Assembly: GCF_014205835.1 (NCBI RefSeq) | Contig: NZ_JACHCQ010000010.1 | Span: 62,001-126,000, forward strand | DNA from: Pedobacter sp. AK013 | GTDB taxonomy: Bacteria > Bacteroidota > Bacteroidia > Sphingobacteriales > Sphingobacteriaceae | Direction: 5' to 3' | Length of the DNA: 64,000 nucleotides | Notes under the pieces: model-generated | What the model saw: only the letters and a program-made list of their open reading frames with translations | Told to the model about the DNA's origin: nothing | Database searches by the model: none | Shown here: piece after piece, positions 17,699 to 25,903 of the stretch | Layout: each line of letters begins with the position of its first letter | How positions within the stretch are numbered: position 1 is the stretch's first letter | Translations under genes and position numbers: made by a program

Positions 17699-18142
17699 TT
17701 AAATATTTTCTTTCCACTGATGGGTTTCGTCTTCGAATATTTCTTTTCCCCAAATCGGTAATTCGGCTTTTAATCGGTCTACTACTTCGCTACAGGCTGC
17801 TATTGCAGGTTTGCGGTGTGCTGATGAAGTAAAAACGAAGAGGCAGATCTCGCCTGCTTTAACCCTACCTAAGCTATGATAAATATGCATACAGTTTAAT
17901 GGATATTTTTCGAAAATATCTTCTCTGATCTGATGCATTTTTTCAAGAGCGAGGTCTTCGTATGCGGTATAATCTATCGCTGCAACAAATTTGCTGTCAA
18001 TTTCATCTTTTCTCACCTGGCCCATAAAAATACTATGGCCACCAATAGCGGTTTTGCTCTTGTGCTTGGCAATGCTATCGGCTATAAAAGCAGGTGCTAT
18101 TGGACCATCAACAAATATGTTCTTAATTTTTTTCTCGCTCAT
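17699..18142 (-). CDS. moaE: Molybdopterin synthase catalytic subunit MoaE
   Basis: A 147-aa MoaE, the large subunit that converts cPMP to molybdopterin using sulfur from MoaD thiocarboxylate. Seen: GGHSIFMGQVR near residue 34, YTAYEDLALEKM near 60, and the C-terminal AELPIWGKEIFEDETHQWKEN with the catalytic lysine. It is one base from the next gene on each side of the operon. moaD is two genes upstream, as expected for the heterotetramer. Secure. Confidence 0.95.
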   Translation of the reverse strand: MSEKKIKNIFVDGPIAPAFIADSIAKHKSKTAIGGHSIFMGQVRKDEIDSKFVAAIDYTAYEDLALEKMHQIREDIFEKYPLNCMHIYHSLGRVKAGEICLFVFTSSAHRKPAIAACSEVVDRLKAELPIWGKEIFEDETHQWKENI

Positions 18143-18143
18143 A

Positions 18144-19250
18144 TTAGGATTTGAGAAAATGATCTCTCCATTTTACAATACCGCCTTTTAAACTGTAAAT
18201 CTTTTTGGCATCACCATATTTTTCCTGCATGGCCTCTGCCGCTGCTACACTTCTGATTCCATGCTGGCAGATTAAAACCACATGTTTTTGATAAAACTCT
18301 TTGCTCATAAAAGCGCCAAACTCCGACATTGGTACCTGTGTAAAGATTTGTTTATCCAATATCGGTACTTCGTGCCTTTCACGTACATCGATTAAAATTG
18401 TCGATTCTAACTGCTGAAGTTTAACCAGTTCGCTGGCATCAATTTCTATATACCCCTGGGGCCCTTCGCTGGTATCCTGATAATCCATATTTAAAAAATC
18501 ATCAACAGTTTTAGGTAGGATATAACCGCCTCCGTGACTGATGTTGATCGTATATTGTTCTTGTGTAAGTAGGTTATAATTTAATATTTTATTGATGAGC
18601 GGTTGCCCGATTTTGGCAATCAGTTTAATGGTTTCTGCGGCTGCCATGGTACCCAATATACCTGGCAATACACCTAAAATACCATTTTCGGCACAATTGG
18701 CTACTTCTCCTTTATCGGGAGGAATAGGGAAGATATCGCGGTAATTGGTACTAGGTGTTAAATGATCCGGAGCGTTAAATATAGCTAATTGCCCCTCAAA
18801 ACCTGAAACTGCGGCAAATATAAGCGGTTTGTTAAGTAGCGCACAGGCATCGTTAATCAGGTACCTGGATTCGAAATTGTCTGTACCATCTAATATGTAA
18901 TCATATCTGGATAGAATATCGAGGATATTGTTTTTCTGCAAACGGATAGGGTGACGGATAATCCCGATCTGGGTATTCATTTCCTGCAGGCGCTTTGCAG
19001 CAATCTCTACTTTCAGCTTTCCGATATCAGCTGTAGTAAAAAGTACCTGTCTATGTAAATTGGATAATGAAATGGTATCATCATCAACAATGCCAATATG
19101 GCCAATACCAGCAGCAGCCAGGTATTGTAACGCTGGACAGCCCAAACCACCAGCACCAATAACAAGTACTTTTGCCCTTAAAAGCTTTTGTTGCGCTTCC
19201 TCTCCAAATCCTTTAAGGATAATCTGCCTATTGTATCGCTCTGCACTCAT
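18144..19250 (-). CDS. moeB: MoeB/ThiF-type adenylyltransferase with rhodanese domain
   Basis: A 368-aa E1-like enzyme. Residues 1-240 have the Rossmann motif VLVIGAGGLGCPALQYLAAAGIG, the catalytic DGTDNFESRYLINDAC, and would adenylate the C-terminal glycine of MoaD. Residues 260-368 form a rhodanese domain with the active-site loop CQHGIRS. The fusion is MOCS3-like, supplying the persulfide for MoaD thiocarboxylation in one protein. The zinc-binding cysteine pairs of classical MoeB are not evident. Position directly after moaD supports the role. Secure as a family; thiamine use is an alternative. Confidence 0.9.
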   Translation of the reverse strand: MSAERYNRQIILKGFGEEAQQKLLRAKVLVIGAGGLGCPALQYLAAAGIGHIGIVDDDTISLSNLHRQVLFTTADIGKLKVEIAAKRLQEMNTQIGIIRHPIRLQKNNILDILSRYDYILDGTDNFESRYLINDACALLNKPLIFAAVSGFEGQLAIFNAPDHLTPSTNYRDIFPIPPDKGEVANCAENGILGVLPGILGTMAAAETIKLIAKIGQPLINKILNYNLLTQEQYTINISHGGGYILPKTVDDFLNMDYQDTSEGPQGYIEIDASELVKLQQLESTILIDVRERHEVPILDKQIFTQVPMSEFGAFMSKEFYQKHVVLICQHGIRSVAAAEAMQEKYGDAKKIYSLKGGIVKWRDHFLKS

Positions 19251-19257
19251 ATGTTGT

Positions 19258-19491
19258 TTAGCCGCCAGAAAACGGTGGCATGATGGCTATTGTAGCCTGG
19301 TTTAAAATTTCCGTATTCTGTTGGACAATATTTTTATTCAGGGCAAGTTTATATTTTATACCCTTTAAGGCTGGAAACCGATCTTCGAGGTATTGTTTAA
19401 AGGCATCGGTATCAGCGATGCCATCAACTTCAATTTTTTGATTATTAATGAATTCGGTAATTTGACCAAAACTGATTATTTCAATTTCCAT
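19258..19491 (-). CDS. moaD: Molybdopterin synthase sulfur carrier MoaD
   Basis: A 77-aa ubiquitin-fold protein ending in the diagnostic PPFSGG, whose C-terminal glycine becomes the thiocarboxylate sulfur donor. The LNKNIVQQNTEILNQATIAIMPP tail is typical. It lies immediately upstream of its MoeB activator, seven bases apart. Secure. Confidence 0.93.
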   Translation of the reverse strand: MEIEIISFGQITEFINNQKIEVDGIADTDAFKQYLEDRFPALKGIKYKLALNKNIVQQNTEILNQATIAIMPPFSGG

Positions 19492-19495
19492 GCTG

Positions 19496-19993
19496 CTAAT
19501 TTACCTGTAAGATGCTGATTTTACTCAATCCTTTTACAAATCTTCTTCCTGTAGCGAAGTCGCTGGGTGTAATAATGGCAATATTCCCTTTTTCAGTCTT
19601 TACTGGATCGGTATCATAACTACTTAAAACCATCAGTTGGTTTCCGGTTGGCGAATTAAAAATTTCATTCCACGAGTACACCACTTTATAATGATCAGTT
19701 GCGGTAAAAACAAGGTAGTATTCGCTGAGTGCTTTTGGCGAAGCAGCATCTATTTCTACTTTGGCCAAAATATCTTTCAAAAGCACACCTTTAATGTTTT
19801 TGATACTGCTTTTACGTTGCATCAAGTGGTTAAAAATTGTCATACTATCCAAACTAACGGATTTATAAGTACTTAAATTGTCTAGCGTGATTGTTAATGG
19901 CTTTTTAACCTTCCCTTCGATTATAAATTGCTTGCTTTCTTGGGCATTTGCAGCAAAACTTAAAAATAATATGGCAATGATAAGGTATTTCAT
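19496..19993 (-). CDS. Periplasmic SUOX-fold-like protein without the Mo-binding cysteine
   Basis: About 165 aa from the ATG at 19993 (another ATG at 20002 overlaps the upstream gene). Residues 1-17 are a Sec signal (MKYLIIAILFLSFAANA). The mature part resembles a trimmed sulfite-oxidase/molybdopterin-binding fold (GVLLKDILAKVEIDAAS, TATDHYKVVYSWNEIFN, VKGLSKISIL). There is no cysteine in the mature protein, so the usual Mo ligand is missing. Its place inside the Moco operon between a TauE transporter and moaD suggests a binding or accessory protein. The fold call is moderate, the role unknown. Confidence 0.65.
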   Translation of the reverse strand: MKYLIIAILFLSFAANAQESKQFIIEGKVKKPLTITLDNLSTYKSVSLDSMTIFNHLMQRKSSIKNIKGVLLKDILAKVEIDAASPKALSEYYLVFTATDHYKVVYSWNEIFNSPTGNQLMVLSSYDTDPVKTEKGNIAIITPSDFATGRRFVKGLSKISILQVN

Positions 19994-19994
19994 A

Positions 19995-20735
19995 TTATGC
20001 ATGTGTAAATAATAATTTATAAGCGGCTAGCGCTAATACGCAGGCGAGCACATTTTTTAAAACGGTTTGCGGAAATTTTAAGGCGCCAAAATAAGCACCG
20101 CAAATACCGCCAACAAAAGCTACTCCAACATAAGCGAGCATATGACTATTAAATTCGAAGCCTTTAATCAGCTGGCCGCCTAAACCAGCAACTGAATTAA
20201 CAAATATGAACGCTGCACTAATTGCTGCCGTCTGTTTTTGATCCGTCCATTTTAACAATAATAGGACAGGAGAAAGGATAATTCCGCCTCCGATGCCGAT
20301 CATGCCCGAAAGCAAACCGATAATACCGCCAATAGCAAGCGATAAAGGAATATTTGATGGTTTGAAATCTTTAGGATCGGTATTTTTAAAGAAGAAAAAA
20401 CGGATGACCGGGATGAGTAAAAGCAACCCTAAAATCTTTTTATAAATGGAACTTTCAATAACCATCATACCGCCCACAAAAGAGAGCGGGATAGAGGCAA
20501 CTGCAAAAGGCCAAAAGGTTTTCCACTTAAAGTGGCCACCGCGGTAAAACTGGATAAAGGAAGTGGAAGAAACAAACAGATTAAGCAATAGTGCCGTAGG
20601 CTTCATGATAGCGGGCGAAATGGCAAAAATCGCCATTAGCGCAAGGTAGCCACTTGCTCCGCCATGCCCAACTGAAGCATATAAAAAAGCAACAATAAAA
20701 AGTAAACAGTAAAAGAGGATGAAGCTTTCTTGCAT
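19995..20735 (-). CDS. Sulfite exporter TauE/SafE family membrane protein
   Basis: A 246-aa protein of about eight membrane helices in two related halves, each starting with a glycine-rich motif: SVGHGGASGYLALMAIF near residue 22 and SGMIGIGGGIILSPVLL near 142. The family exports small sulfur or organosulfonate anions. It sits between moeA (three bases) and a SUOX-fold protein in the Moco operon, so movement of a sulfur- or molybdate-related anion is plausible, but this is inference. Confidence 0.88.
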   Translation of the reverse strand: MQESFILFYCLLFIVAFLYASVGHGGASGYLALMAIFAISPAIMKPTALLLNLFVSSTSFIQFYRGGHFKWKTFWPFAVASIPLSFVGGMMVIESSIYKKILGLLLLIPVIRFFFFKNTDPKDFKPSNIPLSLAIGGIIGLLSGMIGIGGGIILSPVLLLLKWTDQKQTAAISAAFIFVNSVAGLGGQLIKGFEFNSHMLAYVGVAFVGGICGAYFGALKFPQTVLKNVLACVLALAAYKLLFTHA

Positions 20736-20738
20736 GGT

Positions 20739-21917
20739 TTAGTTTGGTAAAATCATTACAGTTACGGTGTCACTTTTATTAAAGTGTTCTTGTGTTTCAT
20801 CGAGGGAGATCAGGCAATTGGCCTGTGCAAAGGAGCTTAATCGGTAAGATTCTTGCGCACTAAGCGGGGTAACTAATCCATTTTCATATTTGCCTTTTAG
20901 GAAATGTGTTAGCCCTGCAGGTTTGGAATAAGGATGTGTAAGCTCGGCCTGAACCTCAATAACACTATTGTTTTTATATGATAAAGATTTTATAGATGGC
21001 AACACGTAATTATAATAGCAGCTGAGTACAGATGAAGGGTTGCCCGGAAGTCCGAATATTAGTTTTTGATCTTTTGTGCCAAAATACAATGGTTTACCAG
21101 GTTTCTGTTTCACTTTATGAAAAATCTGTTTGATGCCGCAATCTGAGGCTGCTTCGATTACGAAATCATAATCGCCCACACTTACACCTCCCGTAAGTAG
21201 CACAACATCGCTGTTTGCCACTGCATTTAGTAGTACTTTTTTAAGGATCTCGAGATCGTCATCGGCTTCGTAAACGGTAATTTGTTCAATGCCTTCATGT
21301 TTTAAAGCAGCAGAAAGAGAATAGGAATTCGATTCGTACACCTGACCAAATTCTAGTCCTTTCCCCGGTTGTTGTAATTCTTTTCCCGTTACAATAATCG
21401 AAATCTTTGGCATGGGATAAATGCTAACTTCGTTAATGCCGATCCCCGCCAGAAAGCCAATAGCGGCAGGACTAAGAAAATTTCCCTTTTCCATTGCTAA
21501 TGCTCCGGCATTAATCTCCGAACCCTTATCCCTTACATTTAAGCCAGGTTTTAAATTAGGATCCTGTAAGGTGATTTTTCCATCTATCCTGGTAATTTTT
21601 TCCTGCATCACTACTGTATCGGCACCATTTGGTAAGGGGGCACCTGTAAATATTCTACTGGTTTCTCCATTCTGGATGCTGATATTGGTTGCCGTTCCGG
21701 CAGCCATTTCGCCGATTATATTGAGTACTTTTTCGTGATCAGTAAATTTTAGCGCATAACCATCCATTGCAGATTGGCTAAATGCCGGAATATCGTATTT
21801 AGCATAAACGTCGGCTGCAAGAATGTAGCCTGATGCCTTTGCCAAGTCAATTGAAATGGGATTTAATGCTGTTATGTGTTGAGAAATGAGGTGTTTTGCT
21901 TCTTTAACGCTAATCAT
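20739..21917 (-). CDS. moeA: Molybdopterin molybdenumtransferase MoeA
   Basis: A 392-aa MoeA, which inserts molybdate into adenylylated molybdopterin. Seen: PAFSQSAMDGYAL near 45, TGAPLPNGADTVVMQE near 95, TGGVSVGDYDF near 240 and FGLPGNPSSVLSCYYN near 285. The ATG at 21917 was chosen; an earlier TTG at 21935 would overlap moaA. Only seven bases separate it from moaA. Secure. Confidence 0.95.
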   Translation of the reverse strand: MISVKEAKHLISQHITALNPISIDLAKASGYILAADVYAKYDIPAFSQSAMDGYALKFTDHEKVLNIIGEMAAGTATNISIQNGETSRIFTGAPLPNGADTVVMQEKITRIDGKITLQDPNLKPGLNVRDKGSEINAGALAMEKGNFLSPAAIGFLAGIGINEVSIYPMPKISIIVTGKELQQPGKGLEFGQVYESNSYSLSAALKHEGIEQITVYEADDDLEILKKVLLNAVANSDVVLLTGGVSVGDYDFVIEAASDCGIKQIFHKVKQKPGKPLYFGTKDQKLIFGLPGNPSSVLSCYYNYVLPSIKSLSYKNNSVIEVQAELTHPYSKPAGLTHFLKGKYENGLVTPLSAQESYRLSSFAQANCLISLDETQEHFNKSDTVTVMILPN

Positions 21918-21924
21918 GAAAATT

Positions 21925-22905
21925 TTATCCTCCAATGGTAATCATACTTCTGTTTTGAATGGTAGTGGTATCAATTTTTTCGAAATCACCCACCAACTGT
22001 CCGCCTAATGCTTTCTTTTTGCTCCATATTGCTGCTTGGATTAACGGAAGCACATCTTCATTTTTGCGCAATGCGGTAAGCAGATCGGTTTCGCTATCCG
22101 AAAACAGGCAGTTTTTTAGTTTTCCATCTGCAGTTAGGCGCATGCGGTTACAGGTATCGCAAAAAGGATTGGTCATGGTGCTGATAATGGCAAACGAACC
22201 TTCATGACCAGGAATCATGAAACTTTTGGCCGTATCGTGTGGTTCTCCCTTAACAGGTAATACCGAGAAATCTTTTTCAATCAAAGCCAGTATCTCATCC
22301 AAAGAAAACATTTTATTGCTCGTCCATTTATTACCACTAAAAGGCATAAATTCAATAAATCTGATCTGGATGGGATTGTGTTTGGTCCAATTGATGAAAT
22401 CGTTAATTTCGTTGTCGTTAAGATCTTTCATCACCACCATGTTTACTTTTACCTTTATTTTATGCTGCAAAAGCAGTTCTATATTGCTGCGTACCTGATG
22501 GAAAACATCCCTTCTGGTGATCATAAAGAACTTCTCAGGCTGTAATGTATCCAGACTAATGTTAATGGTTTTAACACCTGCTTCTTTTAATACCGGCAGC
22601 ATTTCTGCAATGCGGGTTCCGTTTGTGGTAATTACGAGCTCAACCGGAAGTTTACCCAACGCCGCAATAATTTGGGCTGCATCTTTCCTTACCAATGGCT
22701 CACCACCTGTAAGCCTGATTTTTTTTACGCCATTGGTTACAAAAACTTCTGCAAGCTTAATAATTTCTTCAGTTTGCATTAGCCGCGAAGCAGGGGTGAA
22801 ATCGTATTCCTCTTCGGGCATGCAATAAAAGCAGCGAAAATTGCAGTTATCGGTAAGCGATATCCGCAGGTAATCATGTATTCTTCCAAAAGAATCGGCT
22901 ATCAT
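21925..22905 (-). CDS. moaA: GTP 3',8-cyclase MoaA
   Basis: A 326-aa radical SAM enzyme catalysing the first step of Moco synthesis from GTP. The N-terminal cluster motif is NCNFRCFYCMP (CxxxCxxC), and the C-terminal second cluster is CDTCNRMRLTADGKLKNCLF. It ends in Gly-Gly, as required for activation of the radical chemistry in known MoaA. It overlaps the upstream nucleotidyltransferase by four bases. Secure. Confidence 0.96.
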   Translation of the reverse strand: MIADSFGRIHDYLRISLTDNCNFRCFYCMPEEEYDFTPASRLMQTEEIIKLAEVFVTNGVKKIRLTGGEPLVRKDAAQIIAALGKLPVELVITTNGTRIAEMLPVLKEAGVKTINISLDTLQPEKFFMITRRDVFHQVRSNIELLLQHKIKVKVNMVVMKDLNDNEINDFINWTKHNPIQIRFIEFMPFSGNKWTSNKMFSLDEILALIEKDFSVLPVKGEPHDTAKSFMIPGHEGSFAIISTMTNPFCDTCNRMRLTADGKLKNCLFSDSETDLLTALRKNEDVLPLIQAAIWSKKKALGGQLVGDFEKIDTTTIQNRSMITIGG

Positions 22906-23492
22906 TGCTGGCTAATTAAATTATTGTAATCTGTTTCTGTATCAATATCAATTCCTCCATGCTCGAAAGCTACCGTTTCCAAGTCCAGGGGATATTGTTT
23001 TAATATATTTTTTGCCCCTTCAGCCCCTTTAAGCGATAAAAGTACTTCAAAGTAGTCTTTTTTGAAGAGAACAGGAGTCCCCATCGTTTCATCATATGCA
23101 CTGGCAATGATATTTTTGCCTGTTTCTTTCTGCTTTTCGATTAAGTTGTTAAAGTTACTCATTTTTATAAAAGCCTGGTCAGCCACAGCAATAATGATAC
23201 TTTCTATTTTACTATTATTTTTGATCAAAGTTGAAAGTCCGGCAACAATACTTGAGGCCATTCCATTTTCCCAGTTTTCATTAATAACGAAATTAATCTG
23301 ATCATTTTGATGCTGGCTGGATATTTCTTTCGCATTTGCGCCTAAAACAACGATAACAGGTTCGCAATTTGTTTCTAAAGCTTCATTTATTACCCCTTGC
23401 AAGAGTGTTTTTCCTTTGTAATTTAAAAGCTGTTTTGGTCTTCCTAAACGTGAGGAGTTGCCTGCTGCCAGTATGATGATGCCCGTTTTCAA
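22902..23492 (-). CDS. MocA/MobA-like molybdenum cofactor nucleotidyltransferase
   Basis: A 196-aa NTP transferase. The N-terminal ILAAGNSSRLGRPKQLL is the nucleotide-binding loop, and ADQAFIKMSNFNNL holds the metal-binding Asp. This form is closer to MocA (CTP: cytosine dinucleotide cofactor) than to MobA, and its neighbour XdhC fits that, since XdhC serves xanthine dehydrogenase-type enzymes. Family sure, CTP versus GTP specificity inferred. Confidence 0.85.
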   Translation of the reverse strand: MKTGIIILAAGNSSRLGRPKQLLNYKGKTLLQGVINEALETNCEPVIVVLGANAKEISSQHQNDQINFVINENWENGMASSIVAGLSTLIKNNSKIESIIIAVADQAFIKMSNFNNLIEKQKETGKNIIASAYDETMGTPVLFKKDYFEVLLSLKGAEGAKNILKQYPLDLETVAFEHGGIDIDTETDYNNLISQQ

Positions 23493-23506
23493 TGCTTAAT
23501 CGCTTT

Positions 23507-24610
23507 TTATTCGTAAACGTGGATCGGTTTTTTCTTCTCTTTTAAGAATATAGCCGAAGCGCCGGTAAAAACAGATTTAATCTCTGCGAGGATAGAAATG
23601 GCAATTTCTTCTGCGGTTTCTGCGCCAATATCAAGTCCTACGGGCCCATGCACGCGTGTTTCATTTATTGGTGTTGCTAAATCCAGTTCATCTAACATCC
23701 TGACCAGCTTTTTCTTTGGACCAAGTGTGCCAATATATGGTGCGTTTGTGCCCAATAAATATTTAAGCAGTTCGAGATCGTAATTGTAATTATGTGTCAT
23801 CAATACAAAGGCTGTTTGTTCATCTATCTGAATGTGAGATAATACATTTTCAGCTTTACTCACTAAAACTTTGTTTGCATTTGGAAAACGTTGAAGTGTG
23901 GCGTGCGTAGACCTTCCATCTATTACAGTTACTTCCCAGCCTAAAAGGTAGGCCATTTCTGCCAGTGGTTGTGCATCATTGCCCGCACCGGCTATCATGA
24001 ATGAGATGGGTGGTTGGATAAACTCCAGAAAAGCATCAATCTTTTGACTGCCGAGCTCGTAAACTTTAAATGCTGTAGTTTTATTTTCAGAAACTTTTTG
24101 GATGTCTTTGATCGTCTCATCGAAGATTGCATTAGGGATTTTAGATAGGATAGGTTGATTTCTAAAAAGCATGCTTGTGCCCAACTGCAACTTATCCGCT
24201 AACGAAAAAAGTGTTACCAATACAGCGTTTTCCCTTTTGTTTTGCAAAGCGGTTAAAATAACGATGGGATTTAAGCCATCCGCCTCTATAATGGGTTCGA
24301 ACAGGATATGTACAATACCATTGCAGCCCAATTGTACGCCAAATTTGGCATCATCTTCGTCCGTGGTATCGTAAGTAATGAGTTTGTTTTCTTGCTGTAC
24401 TATTGCCGAAAGTGCTTTCCGTAAGGCATCGCCTTCTAAACAACCGCCGCTAATGGCTCCTGTTAACTGGCCATCTTCAGTAATCAGCATCCTGGCACCA
24501 GGCCTGCGATAAGAAGAACCTTCTACTTTAACTACCGTTGCAAGGGCTGTTTTTTTCTTTTCTTTCGTTGCCTTTTGGTACGCCTTTATGATATCGGTAA
24601 TTTCTTTCAT
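23507..24610 (-). CDS. XdhC/CoxI family molybdenum cofactor maturation protein
   Basis: About 367 aa from the ATG at 24610 (an upstream TTG at 24637 is less likely). The N-terminal XdhC domain shows ATVVKVEGSSYRRPGARMLI and GAISGGCLEGDALRKAL, and the C-terminal XdhC_C Rossmann domain shows MIAGAGNDAQPLAEMAYLLGWEVTVIDGR. XdhC binds sulfurated Moco and hands it to xanthine-oxidase family enzymes. It is the first gene of the operon. No xanthine-oxidase type enzyme is in the window, so its client is elsewhere or missing. Confidence 0.92.
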   Translation of the reverse strand: MKEITDIIKAYQKATKEKKKTALATVVKVEGSSYRRPGARMLITEDGQLTGAISGGCLEGDALRKALSAIVQQENKLITYDTTDEDDAKFGVQLGCNGIVHILFEPIIEADGLNPIVILTALQNKRENAVLVTLFSLADKLQLGTSMLFRNQPILSKIPNAIFDETIKDIQKVSENKTTAFKVYELGSQKIDAFLEFIQPPISFMIAGAGNDAQPLAEMAYLLGWEVTVIDGRSTHATLQRFPNANKVLVSKAENVLSHIQIDEQTAFVLMTHNYNYDLELLKYLLGTNAPYIGTLGPKKKLVRMLDELDLATPINETRVHGPVGLDIGAETAEEIAISILAEIKSVFTGASAIFLKEKKKPIHVYE

Positions 24611-24665
24611 TAGGGGTCGATGCAATAGATGATGCAATTTAACGATAATCTATTACAAAATTCGG

Positions 24666-24705
24666 TATTAGATCGTAATATCTGACACCAATAGATCGTG
24701 ATATC
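24666..24705. promoter_or_regulatory. Tandem near-repeat upstream of the Moco operon
   Basis: Two copies of a 17-base word, TATTAGATCGTAATATC (24666-24682) and CAATAGATCGTGATATC (24689-24705), 23 bases apart, about two helical turns. It lies 56 bases before the first gene of the operon, where an operator would be. A half GTGTCAGAT-type repeat overlaps it. Confidence 0.35.
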
Positions 24706-24736
24706 AATAATAATTACCGGAATTTCAATGTTAGGC

Positions 24737-24967
24737 TTAAAAAGGCTCGGAATGAAAGATTTCGAGGTTAATGCAGCGCAAACCAATACTGTTAAAGAGC
24801 TCGGTAATTTCTTTTGTCCAATCTCTTGGCGAATCTACCCGAAGGATTTTATCGCTGTCCCATAAATCGATATTCCATTTAATTTCTTTGAATTGGCTGT
24901 TCAGCAATGGGCTGATTACGTTTAATTCGCTATCCGTGGATACATTTGTTTTGAAAACGGCTATCAT
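24737..24967 (-). CDS. Small HMA-like hypothetical protein
   Basis: A 76-aa protein, not firmly recognised. The pattern (IAVFKTNVSTDSELNVISPLLNSQ... WNIDLWDSDKILRV... LFNSIGLRCINLE) is that of a small ferredoxin-like beta-alpha-beta domain, as in HMA metal carriers, but it lacks CxxC. It lies between the Moco operon and tatA, on the operon strand but separated by about 130 bases. Function unknown. Confidence 0.6.
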   Translation of the reverse strand: MIAVFKTNVSTDSELNVISPLLNSQFKEIKWNIDLWDSDKILRVDSPRDWTKEITELFNSIGLRCINLEIFHSEPF

Positions 24968-25028
24968 AATAAAATGTTTTTAGGTTTGTTATCAAGAGTA
25001 GACGTACAACTTTAGAAATTACTTTAAA

Positions 25029-25060
25029 TTGAGATGTTTTTTTTTAAATTTTTAATTTTG
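25029..25060 (+). promoter_or_regulatory. Bacteroidota-type promoter of tatA
   Basis: TTG at 25029-25031, 21-base spacer and TAATTTTG at 25053-25060. The predicted transcript would start near 25067 and give a leader of about 55 bases. Spacer is at the long end of the consensus. Confidence 0.4.
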
Positions 25061-25122
25061 CAATTAAAAACCAAAGCCTTGGTTGATGCGTAAGTGTAAC
25101 ATATCCATAAATTAAAAACAAA

Positions 25123-25305
25123 ATGTTGAATACAACCATCGCTGCCTTGTTTGGAGGTCCTGAAATGATCCTTGTTGGAGTTGCTGTTTTATTATTGTTC
25201 GGTGGAAAAAAAATCCCTGAATTGATGAAAGGATTGGGCAAAGGCATAAAAGAATTTAAAGCCGGGCAGGAAGAAGAGAAACCCGAAGTATCAAAAGAAG
25301 CTTAA
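25123..25305 (+). CDS. tatA: Twin-arginine translocase subunit TatA/E
   Basis: A 60-aa protein with the TatA layout: short N-terminus with FGGPE, one membrane helix (residues 13-26), hinge FGGKKIPEL, amphipathic helix [12 protein letters not shown] and an acidic tail. It forms the variable pore for folded Tat substrates. tatC is not in the window. The nearby YedY-type enzyme at 26043-26834 has a twin-arginine signal and is a natural client. Confidence 0.93.
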   Translation: MLNTTIAALFGGPEMILVGVAVLLLFGGKKIPELMKGLGKGIKEFKAGQEEEKPEVSKEA

Positions 25306-25353
25306 TTCTTTTTGGCTTTTATCTGGTAGGTATTCAATTAATTTTTAACCATT

Positions 25354-25382
25354 TGTAAGGATTTTCCTCACCATACGACTAA
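25354..25382 (+). promoter_or_regulatory. ECF-type promoter of msrB (TGTAAGG-N15-CGACTAA)
   Basis: TGTAAGG at 25354-25360, a 15-base spacer and CGACTAA at 25376-25382. The same box with the same spacing is found upstream of the sigma factor, the DUF1223 operon and the methionine-rich peptide gene. The -10 ends six bases before the msrB ATG, predicting a leaderless or almost leaderless mRNA. Confidence 0.75.
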
Positions 25383-25388
25383 TGTTAT

Positions 25389-25892
25389 ATGAAAACGTTA
25401 AAATTATTGATGATACCACTTTTGGCTGTTACGCTGAATGCTTGTAGCCAAGTTAAATCTCCTGAAAAAGTGGCAGGAATGGAAGCCAACACAAAGTTAT
25501 TCCCAGAAGCTAAGCCTGCTACTTATTGGAAAAAAATCCTTTCTGCCGATGCTTACGAAATAATGGTAAACAGCGGAACAGAAACTCCATATAAAAACCC
25601 CTATTGGAACAATCATAGAAAAGGGATTTATGTAAGCGCTGCTACCGGTAAGCCTTTATTTTCGTCAGATACCAAATTTGAATCGGGAACGGGCTGGCCA
25701 AGTTTTTTCAAACCGATAGATCAGAGTGCCATTAAAATCGTAACCGATAAATCAGACGGTATGGTGAGAGATGAAGTGGTAGAAGCCAGTACCGGCTTAC
25801 ATCTGGGGCATGTATTTGATGATGGACCAGAACCAACGGGCAAAAGATACTGCATGAACTCTTATGCATTAAAATTTATTCCAGCCAAATAA
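25389..25892 (+). CDS. msrB: Lipoprotein peptide-methionine (R)-S-oxide reductase MsrB
   Basis: A 167-aa MsrB that reduces methionine-R-sulfoxide in proteins. Residues 1-19 are a lipoprotein signal (MKTLKLLMIPLLAVTLNAC, Cys at 19), so it is anchored in the envelope. The SelR domain shows FESGTGWPSFFKPI near 97-110, HLGHVFDDGPEPTGKRYCMNSYALKF near 138-163, with the catalytic Cys in RYCMNS. The usual CxxC zinc pairs are absent. It has a promoter box shared with the sigma-factor regulon, placing it in an envelope oxidant-repair set with the YedY-type reductase and methionine-rich peptide. Confidence 0.93.
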   Translation: MKTLKLLMIPLLAVTLNACSQVKSPEKVAGMEANTKLFPEAKPATYWKKILSADAYEIMVNSGTETPYKNPYWNNHRKGIYVSAATGKPLFSSDTKFESGTGWPSFFKPIDQSAIKIVTDKSDGMVRDEVVEASTGLHLGHVFDDGPEPTGKRYCMNSYALKFIPAK

Positions 25893-25903
25893 GTTGATGG
25901 CTA

